The translations under genes and the position numbers were made by a program. Source: Deltaproteobacteria bacterium (lineage in GTDB: Bacteria; Bdellovibrionota_B; Oligoflexia; Oligoflexales; Bog-1112). From it: a DNA stretch of 64,000 bases. The stretch lies in NCBI GenBank assembly GCA_016186945.1, contig JACPKR010000032.1, forward strand, positions 1 to 64,000, read 5' to 3'. The stretch's first letter is position 1. The number at the start of each line of letters is the position of its first letter. Shown piece after piece: positions 28,153 to 38,436 of the stretch. Below the pieces are notes generated by a model that saw only the letters and a list, made by a program, of their open reading frames with translations, had not been told where the DNA came from and searched no databases.

Positions 28153-29485
28153 TATTCTTCATAAGTGTAAATGTGTTATCCAGAACGTCTCTATGGCGAA
28201 ATTCAATTGAGCGAATGTAATGAGCAAGGGAAATCAAATCTCGATCTTCATTTATCCCAAGTCGTGAATTTACGAACTTTATGTCTCCGAAATTCTTAAT
28301 AAGAATGGAACGAGAAATCGACTGATCATGAACTCCCACATAAATTTTGTAAACACCTGCGCTAAGTTGCGGAACCCCATCGGGAAAATCAAATGACGCC
28401 ATGACAAGAATGGGTCTGTCAGAAAATTCCTTGACGGGAAAGGGAGTTTTTAACTGCACGTTATTGCATCCCCCTATGCGCCGACCATCTTCTGAATGAA
28501 TGCCGATGCCAATGCTCACTTCACCTTCAAACAGGTGTGCATCCTGAACTTTCAAAGTCACTTCAATCTTAAATCCGCTCGCTACATCCAGAACGGAGCT
28601 TGTGGCACCATGTTGAAGGAGGAGAAACTGGCTCTCAACGCAAGGTTTAGGCGCTTGACTTCCTTTGCTCTCCTCAGCTTTTAACTTCCTGACCCGGAGT
28701 ATTTCAGCTCGCTCTTCTTCAGGAAGTGAGTTGAGGTGCCTTTCGTCCATGATACGCGCATGGACATGCAAACCTTCTGCCACAGGACCGTCATATTGGA
28801 TCTGTCCCTTTGACAACACAATAGCTCGCTCGCAGAAACTGCGCACAGCGTTCTCGTCGTGCGACACCAGGAGAATGGTAGTCCCCAACTCCTGCAAAGC
28901 GTGAACCCGTGCAAGGCATTTTCTGCTGAAGTTAGAATCTCCAACGGCAAGAACCTCATCGACGAGCAAAACGTCAGGGTGTATAGCAGTTGCGCAAGCA
29001 AAACCCAGTCGAGCGTACATTCCGCTACTGTAGTTTTTCAATGGCAACTCTATGAAATCCTTTAGCTCGGAAAATTCAATGATCTGATCGAGGCAACGAT
29101 CAATTTCAGCCTTATCCAAGCCCATGAGCGTGCATGAAAGATAGATGTTCTCAATCCCACTCAGCTCTCCATCGAAGCCTGCCCCCAATTCGATCAAGGG
29201 AGCGACCCGCCCCTTAAGTTCTACACTTGCACCGTCTGCTATGATGATCCCTGCAATAGCTTTCAAAAGTGTCGACTTACCGCACCCGTTATGACCAAGT
29301 AGGGCTACTGCCTCACCTTTCCGAACATCGAAAGAGATATCTTTGAGCGCCTCGACAATTTGCACGGAGTTATCTCGACGATATTTCTGCAAAATCCATT
29401 CTTTAAAAGAAGTGTAGGCATACTTTGACACTCGATATCGAACGGAAAGATTCTTGATTTGAATTGAAAAAGGTTTTTTATCCAT
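28112..29485 (-). CDS. wzt: O-antigen ABC exporter ATP-binding protein Wzt with carbohydrate-binding tail
   Basis: ATPase of the ABC-2 polysaccharide exporter, 457 residues. Walker A LLGHNGCGKSTLL, signature NYSSGMYARLGFA, Walker B VLLVDEVLAVGD, and the switch His in VSHDENAV. The ~170 residues after 275 form the Wzt C-terminal domain, which in known systems recognises the modified end of the O-chain. It follows wzm by 22 bp. Confidence 0.94.
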   Translation of the reverse strand: MDKKPFSIQIKNLSVRYRVSKYAYTSFKEWILQKYRRDNSVQIVEALKDISFDVRKGEAVALLGHNGCGKSTLLKAIAGIIIADGASVELKGRVAPLIELGAGFDGELSGIENIYLSCTLMGLDKAEIDRCLDQIIEFSELKDFIELPLKNYSSGMYARLGFACATAIHPDVLLVDEVLAVGDSNFSRKCLARVHALQELGTTILLVSHDENAVRSFCERAIVLSKGQIQYDGPVAEGLHVHARIMDERHLNSLPEEERAEILRVRKLKAEESKGSQAPKPCVESQFLLLQHGATSSVLDVASGFKIEVTLKVQDAHLFEGEVSIGIGIHSEDGRRIGGCNNVQLKTPFPVKEFSDRPILVMASFDFPDGVPQLSAGVYKIYVGVHDQSISRSILIKNFGDIKFVNSRLGINEDRDLISLAHYIRSIEFRHRDVLDNTFTLMKNNAEKTDLAQNQAE

Positions 29486-29507
29486 GCCTAACCAACGATG
29501 GTCTCTT

Positions 29508-30284
29508 TTAAAGTTTAAATGCGATCATTGCTCGTTTCTTTTGAAACACTGTCAAACCTAACGCCAGGCTTATTACAGCCAGCACACTGATGCTGATCAA
29601 AAAATGGTAATGAAAAGCATCAAAACGAAAGATCGTCTGTCGGAACATCTCGACGAACTGTGTGAAAGGGTTGAGACCAATGATCATCCGAATAGATTCG
29701 GGAATCATAGGATGCTGGCGATCATAAATGATCGGGGTGGCGTAGAATGCCAGCTGTATCAAAGGCTCCAGAACATGAGCGACATCCCTGAAGAAAACAT
29801 TCATGGTGGAAAGTACCAGTGAAAGGCCTGCCAAAAACAAAGCATAAAGAAATAAAACGACCGGTAGAAAAACCACAGTCCACGGGATCATCACACCCTT
29901 AAAAAGCACAAATATTGTGTAGGGGATGAGGGCTAGAACCAAATTAGTTAAGGCAGACCCCAAGGGGACCAGAGCAAAAACCCAAATGGGTGTTTTTACT
30001 TTCATAAGGAGACCAGCATTATTGACAAACGATGAGGTGCCCCCCGTTAAAGAATGCGCCGTCATATTCCAAAACAAAATCCCCGAAAGAACAAAAATGT
30101 CGTAATTTTCGATCCCTCTGATAAGGCGACTGAAGACAAGAGAAATGATAATCATGAAAAAAAGAGGGTTGAGCATGCTCCAAAGGTAACCAAGGACCGA
30201 GCCTCTGTACTTAAGCTTCAGTTCTCTATGAACGAGCAATTTGAGGAGTAGCCATGGTTTTTTTTCAAGTCTCATTTGTTTCAC
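29508..30284 (-). CDS. wzm: O-antigen ABC exporter permease Wzm
   Basis: ABC-2 type permease, 258 residues, six membrane segments. The N-terminus has LLVHRELKLKYRGSVLGYLWSMLNP (in part HRELKLKYRGSVLGYLWS), the hallmark of Wzm/TagG proteins. With Wzt it moves undecaprenyl-linked O-polysaccharide across the inner membrane. It overlaps rfbD by 4 bp. Confidence 0.94.
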   Translation of the reverse strand: MKQMRLEKKPWLLLKLLVHRELKLKYRGSVLGYLWSMLNPLFFMIIISLVFSRLIRGIENYDIFVLSGILFWNMTAHSLTGGTSSFVNNAGLLMKVKTPIWVFALVPLGSALTNLVLALIPYTIFVLFKGVMIPWTVVFLPVVLFLYALFLAGLSLVLSTMNVFFRDVAHVLEPLIQLAFYATPIIYDRQHPMIPESIRMIIGLNPFTQFVEMFRQTIFRFDAFHYHFLISISVLAVISLALGLTVFQKKRAMIAFKL

Positions 30285-31258
30285 CCGCCTTCAGAGTCCT
30301 TTAAAGCAGAACTCATGCCGCAAAGTTCGCTCATGACGGGCCACAAGGCGTCTTCCCAGGGAAGGAGCCTGACACCGAAATGCTCCTCCAGGCGATCACA
30401 GCACAGACGAGAATTCAAGGGTCGGCGTGCTGGTGTTGGGTATTGAGCGGTGGCAATAGGTTCGACGCGTTCTACCATGAGTTCAATTCCCAGTTCTTTG
30501 CAGTTTCTGAAAATCTTGTTTGCAAAATCTGCCCAACTTGTTTCCCCGCCACAGGCAGCGTGATAAACCCCGGAATGGAGTTGGGAGAAAGCTTCGCGAT
30601 CCGAAAGATAAACTGACACAACGGAATTGATAGCTTTGTTAAGCTCAGCAACCGAGGTCGGCGCACCTATCTGGTCCGACACGACGCGAAGTTCCCTCTT
30701 TGTTTTTCCCAAGCGTATCATAGTTTTTACGAAGTTGCCTCCCACCGGGCTGAAAACCCAGGAGGTGCGAAGGATCACATAACGTCCTCCGACGGTTTCG
30801 ACTTTTCTCTCACCGAGACGTTTGCTCACGCCATACTGGTTGAGCGGTTGTGGACTCTCGGTTTCTTTGCGTGGGGTTTCACCCGAGCCGTCAAACACAT
30901 AGTCTGTAGAGATATGAATGAGAAGGGCGTTCAGGACTGCCGCTTCTTCCGCAAGAACACTCGGAACTTCCGCATTCAATTCGTGACATAATTCCCTCTG
31001 CTCCTCGGCTGCATCAACAGCGGTAAAAGCTGCACAGTTGATGATGATTTCAGGCTTGATCTTTTGGATGAGTGATCGCAAGGAGCTTTTGTCCGTCAGG
31101 TCCAGTTGAAAGACAGGGGCACCTTCCACCTTCCAATCTTTTTCAATACATGTGCCAAACAGTTCAGCTTTTCCGACCCACGAGCGAAATACTTCCTGCC
31201 CCAACTGACCGCTTATTCCGGTTACGAAAATACGAGGGTTTAGAGAAGGCTTGGTCAT
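30281..31258 (-). CDS. rfbD: dTDP-4-dehydrorhamnose reductase
   Basis: Last step of dTDP-L-rhamnose synthesis, 325 residues. NAD(P)-binding GISGQLGQE at the start, NCAAFTAVDAAEEQRELCHELNAE, the SDR Tyr-x3-Lys in YGVSKRLGE, and RTSWVFSPVGGNFVKTM. It lies between rfbC and wzm in the operon. Confidence 0.95.
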   Translation of the reverse strand: MTKPSLNPRIFVTGISGQLGQEVFRSWVGKAELFGTCIEKDWKVEGAPVFQLDLTDKSSLRSLIQKIKPEIIINCAAFTAVDAAEEQRELCHELNAEVPSVLAEEAAVLNALLIHISTDYVFDGSGETPRKETESPQPLNQYGVSKRLGERKVETVGGRYVILRTSWVFSPVGGNFVKTMIRLGKTKRELRVVSDQIGAPTSVAELNKAINSVVSVYLSDREAFSQLHSGVYHAACGGETSWADFANKIFRNCKELGIELMVERVEPIATAQYPTPARRPLNSRLCCDRLEEHFGVRLLPWEDALWPVMSELCGMSSALKDSEGG

Positions 31259-31280
31259 CCTTGGACTCCGTTGTTTTTCC

Positions 31281-31844
31281 TTAGCTTCCCACTTGATAAG
31301 CAGGCAATAACTGTGTCGACAATTCCTTCAGAGTTTTTCCTCGACGGTCTTTTTCTGCAAGTTGCGGATCAGAAATGGGCCATTCAATCCCCAATTCAGG
31401 GTCGCACCAAAGGAGGCTGTGTTCAAATTCCGGTCGGTAGTAGTCGGTGCATTTGTATGTAAAAAGGGCGGTTTCGCTTGTCACGCAAAAGCCATGAGCA
31501 AAGCCTGGGGGAACATACAATTGCCGTTTGTTATCTCCCGAAAGAATCACCGCCACGCTTTTACCAAAAGTCGGCGAGCCTCTTCTGATGTCGACTGTAA
31601 CGTCATGAACTTCACCCTGCAGGACACAGATGAATTTCCCCTGCCCGTGCGGTTCCTGAAAATGTAGTCCGCGCAAGACCCCTCGTCGGGAAAAAGAAAG
31701 GTTGTCCTGAACAAAATTTGTGGTAAATCCAGCCTCTCGGTAACGCTTCTCGTTCCAGGTTTCGAGAAAAAAACCGCGATTGTCGCCAAATATTTTTGGT
31801 TCGAATACCAGGAGTTCTGGCAATTCGAGTGTATAGCTTTTCAC
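31281..31844 (-). CDS. rfbC: dTDP-4-dehydrorhamnose 3,5-epimerase
   Basis: Cupin-fold epimerase, 187 residues. Family motifs: FGDNRGFFLETWNEKRYREAG, FVQDNLSFSRRGVLRGLHFQ with the active-site His, and VPPGFAHGFCV. It is separated from rfbA by MITE copy 7. Confidence 0.96.
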   Translation of the reverse strand: MKSYTLELPELLVFEPKIFGDNRGFFLETWNEKRYREAGFTTNFVQDNLSFSRRGVLRGLHFQEPHGQGKFICVLQGEVHDVTVDIRRGSPTFGKSVAVILSGDNKRQLYVPPGFAHGFCVTSETALFTYKCTDYYRPEFEHSLLWCDPELGIEWPISDPQLAEKDRRGKTLKELSTQLLPAYQVGS

Positions 31845-31887
31845 CGATTGGCTCCATGTGTGAACTTATAGGATACCCGTTTCTTGG

Positions 31888-32031
31888 GTAATGCGTAAGC
31901 CACTTGGGGCAAGGAGGTGGTTTGGAGGAAACTGCGCAGCTGGTTCCTCCAAGAAATCCGGGGGAGGCGACGCTTCACTCGCCCCCCCAAACCCCCCTCT
32001 CCCTATTTGCCCCAAGTAGCTTACGCATTAC
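31888..32031 (+). repeat. MITE-like element, copy 7 (full, perfect 9-bp TSD, provides the rfbA stop)
   Basis: Full 144-bp copy between rfbA and rfbC, flanked by the identical duplication GTTTCTTGG (31879-31887 and 32032-32040). Its end GTAATG, read on the minus strand, gives rfbA its TAA stop codon. Joining the flanks restores three more codons (Gly-Ile-Leu) and a natural TAA. Confidence 0.95.
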
Positions 32032-32927
32032 GTTTCTTGGCTCTCTAAAAAGCAGGGTCCTGTTGTTAGCAAATCCTGCAGGTACTGCCCGTACTCGCTT
32101 TTAGATAAAGGATGCGCAAGTTCGAGCAATTGTTCGTTTGAAATATACCCTAAGCGCCAGGAGATTTCTTCGGGGCAGCCGATTTTCAACCCTTGCCGTT
32201 TTTCGACAGCATGGATGAAGTTGGTGGCATGGATCATGGATTCATGCGTTCCCGTGTCAAGCCAGGCGGAACCGCGCCCCAGTAGCTCAACGGTCAGCTT
32301 TTCCCGCCGGAGATACTCGTTATTCACAGCCGTGATTTCAAGCTCTCCACGCGCGGACGGTTTGACTTCTTTTGCGATCTCAACCACATCATTGTCGTAA
32401 AAATAAAGTCCCACCACAGCATAGTTGGACTTAGCTTTTCTCGGCTTCTCCTCGATCGACAGAACCTTGCCGGTCTTGTCGAACTCAACGACCCCATACC
32501 GCTCGGGGTCACTGACATAATATCCGAAAATCGTAGCTCCCTTACGCTGAGAGGTTCTCTTAAGTGACTTTTGCAGGCCATGTGAATAGAAAATGTTATC
32601 CCCCAGGATGAGGCAGACCGCATCATTTCCGATAAATGTTTCGCCAATTATCATCGCCTGAGCAAGCCCTTCCGGTCTTGGCTGAACGGCATAGGAAAAC
32701 TGGACACCCCATTTCTGGCCGTCCCCGAGCAGGCGTTGATAGAGGGCTAGATCGTCGGGTGTGCTGATAATCAAGATTTCCCTGATACCTGCCAGCATGA
32801 GAACAGACAAGGGGTAATAGATCATGGGCTTGTCCCCGATGGGAAGCATTTGCTTGCTCACGCCGAGCGTAAGCGGATAGAGGCGCGTTCCAGATCCTCC
32901 CGCCAACACTATGCCTTTACGGTTCAC
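32028..32927 (-). CDS. rfbA: Glucose-1-phosphate thymidylyltransferase
   Basis: First enzyme of the dTDP-rhamnose pathway, 299 residues. Nucleotide-binding [20 protein letters not shown], then [16 protein letters not shown] and [13 protein letters not shown] place the start at GTG 32927, overlapping the rfbB stop with a GGAAG ribosome site; the longer upstream frame runs through rfbB. The stop codon TAA belongs to MITE copy 7, so the protein ends ESQET, three residues before its reconstructed natural end. Confidence 0.94.
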   Translation of the reverse strand: MNRKGIVLAGGSGTRLYPLTLGVSKQMLPIGDKPMIYYPLSVLMLAGIREILIISTPDDLALYQRLLGDGQKWGVQFSYAVQPRPEGLAQAMIIGETFIGNDAVCLILGDNIFYSHGLQKSLKRTSQRKGATIFGYYVSDPERYGVVEFDKTGKVLSIEEKPRKAKSNYAVVGLYFYDNDVVEIAKEVKPSARGELEITAVNNEYLRREKLTVELLGRGSAWLDTGTHESMIHATNFIHAVEKRQGLKIGCPEEISWRLGYISNEQLLELAHPLSKSEYGQYLQDLLTTGPCFLESQET

Positions 32928-33999
32928 CGGACTTCCCTTCCCTGTGGATTCCCAATCGTTCGCGGCGGTATGATCCGTCCTGAACTCGTTGGCACCACCT
33001 ATCTTGTTGTTCGACATACCAGGCGACTGTTTTGAAAATACCTGACTCGAAATTCTCCTGTGGACTCCAACCCAGCTCATATTGCAGCCGAGTTGCATCA
33101 ATGGCATAGCGCCTGTCATGCCCCGGTCTGTCTTGCACAAACTCGATCAGTTTTCTTCTAGGACCGATTCTCTCATCGGGAACCAGCTTGTCAAGCACTT
33201 CGCAGATGCTGGTCACGACTTCCAAATTCGTCTTTTCGTTATTTCCGCCGACATTGTAGGTACGCCCTGATTGTCCTTTTTCAAAAACAGTCAACAAGGC
33301 CCGTGCATGATCGTCCACATAAAGCCAGTCGCGAACGTTTTGACCATCTCCGTATACAGGGAGTTTCTTTCCCTCAAGGGCGTTGAGTGTCACCAAGGGG
33401 ATGAGTTTTTCGGGAAACTGGAAGGGTCCGTAATTGTTCGAGCAGTTCGTGATCAGTGTCGAAATCTTGTAGGTATGGCCCCAGGCGCTGACGAGATGGT
33501 CGGAGGACGCTTTGCTTGCTGAGTAAGGCGAACGTGGATCGTAAGGCGTTGTTTCTGTAAAAAATCCATCCTCGGCAAGGGATCCGAATACCTCATCAGT
33601 CGAAACATGGTGGAAGCGAAACCGTTGCCTCTGGCTTGATTCAAGGGTGGCTAGGTAGGAACGGGCAGTTTCTAGTAGGCTAAACGTTCCGACGACGTTG
33701 GTCTGAAGGAAGTCGCCGGGGGCATCAATGGAGCGGTCCACGTGCGATTCTGCTGCCAAATGGATCACGCCGCTTGGCCTGTACGTGTCAAAAATCCTCT
33801 TCATCTCCTGGCGGTCGCAGATGTCCACATGCTCGAAATGGTAGAGAGGATGGGCTGACACCGCCTCCAAGGATTCCAGGTTCCCAGCGTAGGTAAGCTT
33901 GTCAACATTTACGACGGTGATGTCATCGCGTTCCCGAAGAATCAGGCGGATCAAGGCCGATCCTATGAATCCAGCTCCGCCAGTGATAATCAATGTCAT
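32917..33999 (-). CDS. rfbB: dTDP-glucose 4,6-dehydratase
   Basis: Second enzyme of the pathway, 360 residues, extended SDR fold. [12 protein letters not shown] at the start, [20 protein letters not shown], Tyr-x3-Lys in [10 protein letters not shown], and the C-terminal [12 protein letters not shown]. It is the first gene of the minus-strand rfbBACD-wzm-wzt operon. MITE copy 8 lies in the short divergent region upstream. Confidence 0.96.
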   Translation of the reverse strand: MTLIITGGAGFIGSALIRLILRERDDITVVNVDKLTYAGNLESLEAVSAHPLYHFEHVDICDRQEMKRIFDTYRPSGVIHLAAESHVDRSIDAPGDFLQTNVVGTFSLLETARSYLATLESSQRQRFRFHHVSTDEVFGSLAEDGFFTETTPYDPRSPYSASKASSDHLVSAWGHTYKISTLITNCSNNYGPFQFPEKLIPLVTLNALEGKKLPVYGDGQNVRDWLYVDDHARALLTVFEKGQSGRTYNVGGNNEKTNLEVVTSICEVLDKLVPDERIGPRRKLIEFVQDRPGHDRRYAIDATRLQYELGWSPQENFESGIFKTVAWYVEQQDRWCQRVQDGSYRRERLGIHREGKSGEP

Positions 34000-34012
34000 G
34001 AAGGAATCCTAG

Positions 34013-34146
34013 TTAGTGGCAAGGAGGTGGTTTGGAGGAAACTGCGCAGCTGGTTCCTCCAAGAAATCCCCTGGGGAGGCGACTCTTCCCTCGCGCCCCC
34101 AACAAACCCACCTCTCCCTTTTTGCCACAAACAGCTCACGTATGAC
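34013..34146 (+). repeat. MITE-like element, copy 8 (worn ends)
   Basis: Core intact (GGCAAGGAGGTGG, GGAAACTGCGCAGCTGG). Ends reduced to TTAGTGGCAA and TTGCCACAAACAGCTCACG. It fills the divergent region between rfbB and the plus-strand glycosyltransferase, so it may carry or displace their promoters. No clear target duplication. Confidence 0.83.
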
Positions 34147-34231
34147 TACCCCAGAAATATTTCCGATGCAACCGCCACATCTTTATGCCATACTCACATA
34201 TCGCCGTCATCGCTGGGATCTTCAAGGAGAC

Positions 34232-36121
34232 ATGGAAATTTATTCGGATCTCTTTCGTAATCAAACGATCAACGAACTTTTTCATAAAGTCCCTTGGTGT
34301 CTGACTGGCACTTTGCAGCAGCCTGCCATGCTCCAGCGCACGCTGCTTGGTGAAAACGCACGTTTTTCATCGATGGAGCGGTCTCTCACCTTCTCGATCG
34401 TCACACCTACATGGAATACAAAAGTCATATTCATCCGCGACTTGATCGATTCTTGCCTCTTGCAAAGTTGGCCTTTTTGGGAGTTGGTCCTGATCGACAA
34501 TGGCAGTACAGAGACGGCGCATATTGAACATATCAAGCAACGTGCGTGCAAAGACTCACGGATAAGGCTGGTAGAGAATAAGGCAAATTTGGGAATCGGT
34601 GGCGGGCGCAACGCAGGCATTGCCCATTCGCGGGGCGACGTCGTGTGTTTCCTTGACCATGACGATGTGATTCATCCGCAGTCGCTTGGAATTTTTGCCC
34701 GTCAATTTCTGACGTGCGAAGAGACGAATTTCATCTATACAAACGAAGTCAAGTTGACTGAAGATGCGTCTGCGATTGCTGACTTTTTTTGTAAGCCAGA
34801 TTTTAGCCTCGCAGGGTTACGTCGAACCAATTACCTCTGCCATTTCGTGGGCATCCGTCGTTCCTTTCTTGACAACGTTAAAACGCCCGATGGAATGTGG
34901 TTCAAGCCAGAATTTGATGGGTGCGAAGATCATGACCTTTTTCTTCGTTTAGCGGTCAGTCAAGGATTCAGTCCGGTGCATGTTCCCGTTTTTGCCTATT
35001 TCTGGAGGATATGCCGGGGCAGTACCGCATCAGCTGTCAGTGAGAAGCCTTACGTTTATGATCGCGCGTTCAAAATGCTCAAACACCATCTGGAGCAGCT
35101 TGGACTCGATGCAACGCAGATTGAAACCAAGCCCACATCCGCTTACCCAAGGCAGTTGTACAGTCTTCGCTTTCAACCCCGGAAAAAGGAAAAGGTGTCC
35201 GTAGTGATTCCTTTCCGAGACCGCTCGGATCTGACTGAACGCTGCTTGCGTGGACTGGCGAAACAGTCTTACCGTGCCCAATGCGATATTATACTCATCA
35301 ACAACCGCTCGGAGCAGGCCGCTACTGCCTCAGCAATGAAAAGGTTGATGGAGACGTACGCTCCTTCTTTCTCAACACTTCGCGTCGAATCATTTGACGG
35401 ACCCTTCAACTATGGAAAAATCCATAATTGGGCGATGGCGAACTTTGTCTCCAATCCTTACATACTGCTTCTGAATAACGATGTTGAATTGATCGACACG
35501 GATGCTGTAGGTGCCATGCTCGGTGAACTGGAAGCCCACAGCACAATTGGCTTCGTGGGTATTCGGCTCATGTATCCATCGCCTCCGAAAGTTCAACACG
35601 GTGGCATCAAAATCAGGTTGGAACACAAGAATCTCGGTATATTTCACCCCACTCACGTCAAGGATGACAACGACGAACTTCCTTATGACGAACGCACCGC
35701 GCCTGCGGTAAGCTTTGCATGTGTGATGACAAGGAGACAGGTTCTAAGCGAATTGGGAGAACTCGACGAACTCTCCTTTCCTAACGGATTTGGAGATGTC
35801 GACATGTGTCTGCGAGCGCATCAGAAAGGTTTCGAGTGCTTTTATCTCGGCACCGTTGCCGGGTATCATTATGAATCAGCGACGCGCGAGTGTTGCGATG
35901 AATCCTTGGAGCAAGTTTATCTTTCCGACGCTTACGCAGCAAGCTTGTCGAACCTGAGCGTGCGAACCTTCTCTCACGATCACAACAAGACGATTGATGA
36001 TGCATTAGGGGACGGACGATTTTACCTTCCCCTTCGCTACAGGGTGGCGGATAACGTCAATAGCATTGCTAAAAAATTACTGGGGCCCGTTCATAGATTT
36101 GCAAAAATTTTGCTAACATGA
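34232..36121 (+). CDS. Double-domain family 2 glycosyltransferase
   Basis: Cytoplasmic GT2 enzyme with two GT-A domains, 629 residues from ATG 34232, which has an AAGGAG ribosome site. ATG 34142 is an in-frame alternative; the frame upstream of that is MITE sequence. Domain 1: FSIVTPTWNT, DNGSTETAHI, CFLDHDDVIHP. Domain 2: VSVVIPFRDRSDLTERCL, LLLNNDVELI, and GFGDVDMCLRAHQKG. It overlaps the DUF2142 gene by 4 bp. Confidence 0.88.
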   Translation: MEIYSDLFRNQTINELFHKVPWCLTGTLQQPAMLQRTLLGENARFSSMERSLTFSIVTPTWNTKVIFIRDLIDSCLLQSWPFWELVLIDNGSTETAHIEHIKQRACKDSRIRLVENKANLGIGGGRNAGIAHSRGDVVCFLDHDDVIHPQSLGIFARQFLTCEETNFIYTNEVKLTEDASAIADFFCKPDFSLAGLRRTNYLCHFVGIRRSFLDNVKTPDGMWFKPEFDGCEDHDLFLRLAVSQGFSPVHVPVFAYFWRICRGSTASAVSEKPYVYDRAFKMLKHHLEQLGLDATQIETKPTSAYPRQLYSLRFQPRKKEKVSVVIPFRDRSDLTERCLRGLAKQSYRAQCDIILINNRSEQAATASAMKRLMETYAPSFSTLRVESFDGPFNYGKIHNWAMANFVSNPYILLLNNDVELIDTDAVGAMLGELEAHSTIGFVGIRLMYPSPPKVQHGGIKIRLEHKNLGIFHPTHVKDDNDELPYDERTAPAVSFACVMTRRQVLSELGELDELSFPNGFGDVDMCLRAHQKGFECFYLGTVAGYHYESATRECCDESLEQVYLSDAYAASLSNLSVRTFSHDHNKTIDDALGDGRFYLPLRYRVADNVNSIAKKLLGPVHRFAKILLT

Positions 36122-38403
36122 TGTCCAAGTTCAATCGGTTTTTAAGTTTTGTGTTCCTTGCCAGTGCCTGCATACCGCCAGGAGTTATTTTCTATACTCT
36201 TCGTCAGCCAGGCATTAACGAGAATGTTGAAAGGTTACCCTTAGACCATCCTCAGCAGCTCTATGCAGTGGGATTTGAACCTAAGCAGGATGGGAAAGCT
36301 GAGTACTACAGTTTAGCTCTTAAGTCGGATCACCCTTTCGATACGAGTAAGCTGGGCAAGATCTCCTTTCAAGTCGGCACCTTTCATTCAACTCCAAGAA
36401 TTGAACATTCGCAGCTTGTGATGAACTCAGGTCTTTGTGTTTTCGAGGGACCAAGTAAAGATGACCTTGAAGATAACGCCTGGGTGAGCTTTGTGAAAAG
36501 CGAGGCGTGTGAGCAAACGGACTCTTCTCCCGCATCGCTTGAAATCCGGTTTTACACCAAACAGCCGACTTCGTTAGCCCTTTGGAGCGTTGTGGACCCC
36601 TTGCCAGAAGTGCCCCGATGGCAGTTCGAGCACGTTGACACAAAGCAAGCAGTGTGGCCCATGTTAGCGTTGTCCTTTGCGACTGGACATGAGGAAAGAT
36701 CGAAGTGGCAGCTTTTGAACGTCATGTGGGGGTTTCCTCATGGCTCCCCTATTCTGTCCTGGCTTGCTATTTTGTCGTTTTGTTTCTACCTGGTCTTCGT
36801 CAGTGGCTTTGGCTTTTTGGTGTGGACAGGCCGAAACCTTTTCCCTCTGCCGATCGCTGTTTCTGGCTTTTTCTTAAGTATAGGATTGCTTTATTGTTTC
36901 GTTTTTCCTCCCTTTCAGGCGCCCGACGAGCCTGATCACTTTCTGGGATTTCTAAGAGACCAGGGTATTTCTGATGCCGAGCCGCAATCGCTTGCCCTGG
37001 CTTCCAAGGGGCATTTTGCGAGGATCAGGCAAAATCCAGAGCAACGTTTTGCGGTAGGCGATGCGTTCACCCCAGGCCAAATGGAGTGGGGCAACAGAGA
37101 TGTCACTGAGATTGCAGAAACTGCTATGCACGATCGAGCGCCAGTAACGCAGGCGTATTGGAGTCTATGGGGCTACGTGAGCAGCTCCTTCAAGGACAAT
37201 GTGAGCGTCCAGTTAATGAGCTTGCGACTCTTGAACATATTCCTGGTTACCCTCTCATTCTTTTTATTTCTATTTGCATCAGCAAAATATCTGGGATCTT
37301 CGAATGTTTTGGCTCTTGTTTTTCTCAACTTCATGTCATCCTTGAGTGTTCCGTTTTTCGCGATGGGAGTTTCCAATTACCCTTCGATGATCGCGACTTT
37401 TTTTCTTTGTCTGGCCTCGATTTTTTGTGAAGCTCGGAAGTCGCTAAGTAGAGTTCTCTTGTCTTTTGTTTTCGGGATTAACATAGCCTTACACTTGGGA
37501 TGCGGTCGAACGGCAGTTTTTACGGTTCCTTTCCTGCTTGGCGCGTTTGTATGGGTGAGGGCGAAACAGATCCAGAAGCTTGTTCAACTCAACGAACTGA
37601 TTGTCCAGATTATCTTTCTGCTTGCTAGTGTCTATTCCACCCTCCATCTTGTAGGTTTCCCATCAGGTCCACTCTTCCATTCATTTTTGTCATCTTTCTT
37701 CCCTTCCTTGTTTCCGTCCGGCGCGGATCCCATCGGATGGTTTTCGTTCGCAGCAAGTGTTTTCTTGTTGCTCGTTGGCGCTTCATCGTACGGATTGAGA
37801 CGGCTTGTATTCTCCGGCGGGCAGAGCTTTGCAAAGTATGCCTTGCTGGGTTTGGGAGCCTCCGTTTTCCTTTTGCCTTTTTTTTCGTTGAATTTTGCAA
37901 TGCCAAACATTGAACTTGGTCGCTCGCTGACTATGTTTGAATATGCGTGGCGTGCTGTGATGGTATTTTTTCTTGGACCGTCACCGTGGGCGAGTGACTT
38001 CTATGTGCTAAGGACATTCTGGGTTGGCTTCGGTTGGTTGGATGTTCCTGTTGCCGAACATGTATTTCGTCTGATGAAGTTTCTTCCTTTTGGGGGACTG
38101 TTTGCGTTGGCCTTCTGTGGCAAGGATCGTGTGGAGGCTCTTAGCGGAGTTCTATTTTTTGCTTTTTTAATTGCTGTTGGACTCATGGTGCTTAGTCTAG
38201 CCAATCATTTTGTAGCGATCAACCTTCACGGACGCTATCTACTGACGACCTACCTAGCTGCGCTCAGTATACCCTTCTTTTTCAACTACACCCGGGCCAA
38301 ACCCCGGGGAACTTTGATAATTTCCTCGACTGTTCAAGCTGTACTGATCTTGTATATGTTGAAGGTCACAGCTCTCGCTATTATAGAACGCTATCTGGGA
38401 TAA
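36118..38403 (+). CDS. DUF2142 family polytopic membrane protein
   Basis: A 761-residue membrane protein. After a first membrane segment (about 5-27) there is a periplasmic region of ~190 residues, then about ten membrane segments. The loop FPPFQAPDEPDHFLGFLR carries the P-x-D-E-P-x-H-F pattern typical of DUF2142, a family common in O-antigen and teichoic-acid loci and thought to be GT-C-like. Coupled to the preceding glycosyltransferase by ATGA. Confidence 0.87.
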   Translation: MMSKFNRFLSFVFLASACIPPGVIFYTLRQPGINENVERLPLDHPQQLYAVGFEPKQDGKAEYYSLALKSDHPFDTSKLGKISFQVGTFHSTPRIEHSQLVMNSGLCVFEGPSKDDLEDNAWVSFVKSEACEQTDSSPASLEIRFYTKQPTSLALWSVVDPLPEVPRWQFEHVDTKQAVWPMLALSFATGHEERSKWQLLNVMWGFPHGSPILSWLAILSFCFYLVFVSGFGFLVWTGRNLFPLPIAVSGFFLSIGLLYCFVFPPFQAPDEPDHFLGFLRDQGISDAEPQSLALASKGHFARIRQNPEQRFAVGDAFTPGQMEWGNRDVTEIAETAMHDRAPVTQAYWSLWGYVSSSFKDNVSVQLMSLRLLNIFLVTLSFFLFLFASAKYLGSSNVLALVFLNFMSSLSVPFFAMGVSNYPSMIATFFLCLASIFCEARKSLSRVLLSFVFGINIALHLGCGRTAVFTVPFLLGAFVWVRAKQIQKLVQLNELIVQIIFLLASVYSTLHLVGFPSGPLFHSFLSSFFPSLFPSGADPIGWFSFAASVFLLLVGASSYGLRRLVFSGGQSFAKYALLGLGASVFLLPFFSLNFAMPNIELGRSLTMFEYAWRAVMVFFLGPSPWASDFYVLRTFWVGFGWLDVPVAEHVFRLMKFLPFGGLFALAFCGKDRVEALSGVLFFAFLIAVGLMVLSLANHFVAINLHGRYLLTTYLAALSIPFFFNYTRAKPRGTLIISSTVQAVLILYMLKVTALAIIERYLG

Positions 38404-38436
38404 TTTGATGAATATCCAGTTCTGTTAAAAAAACCG

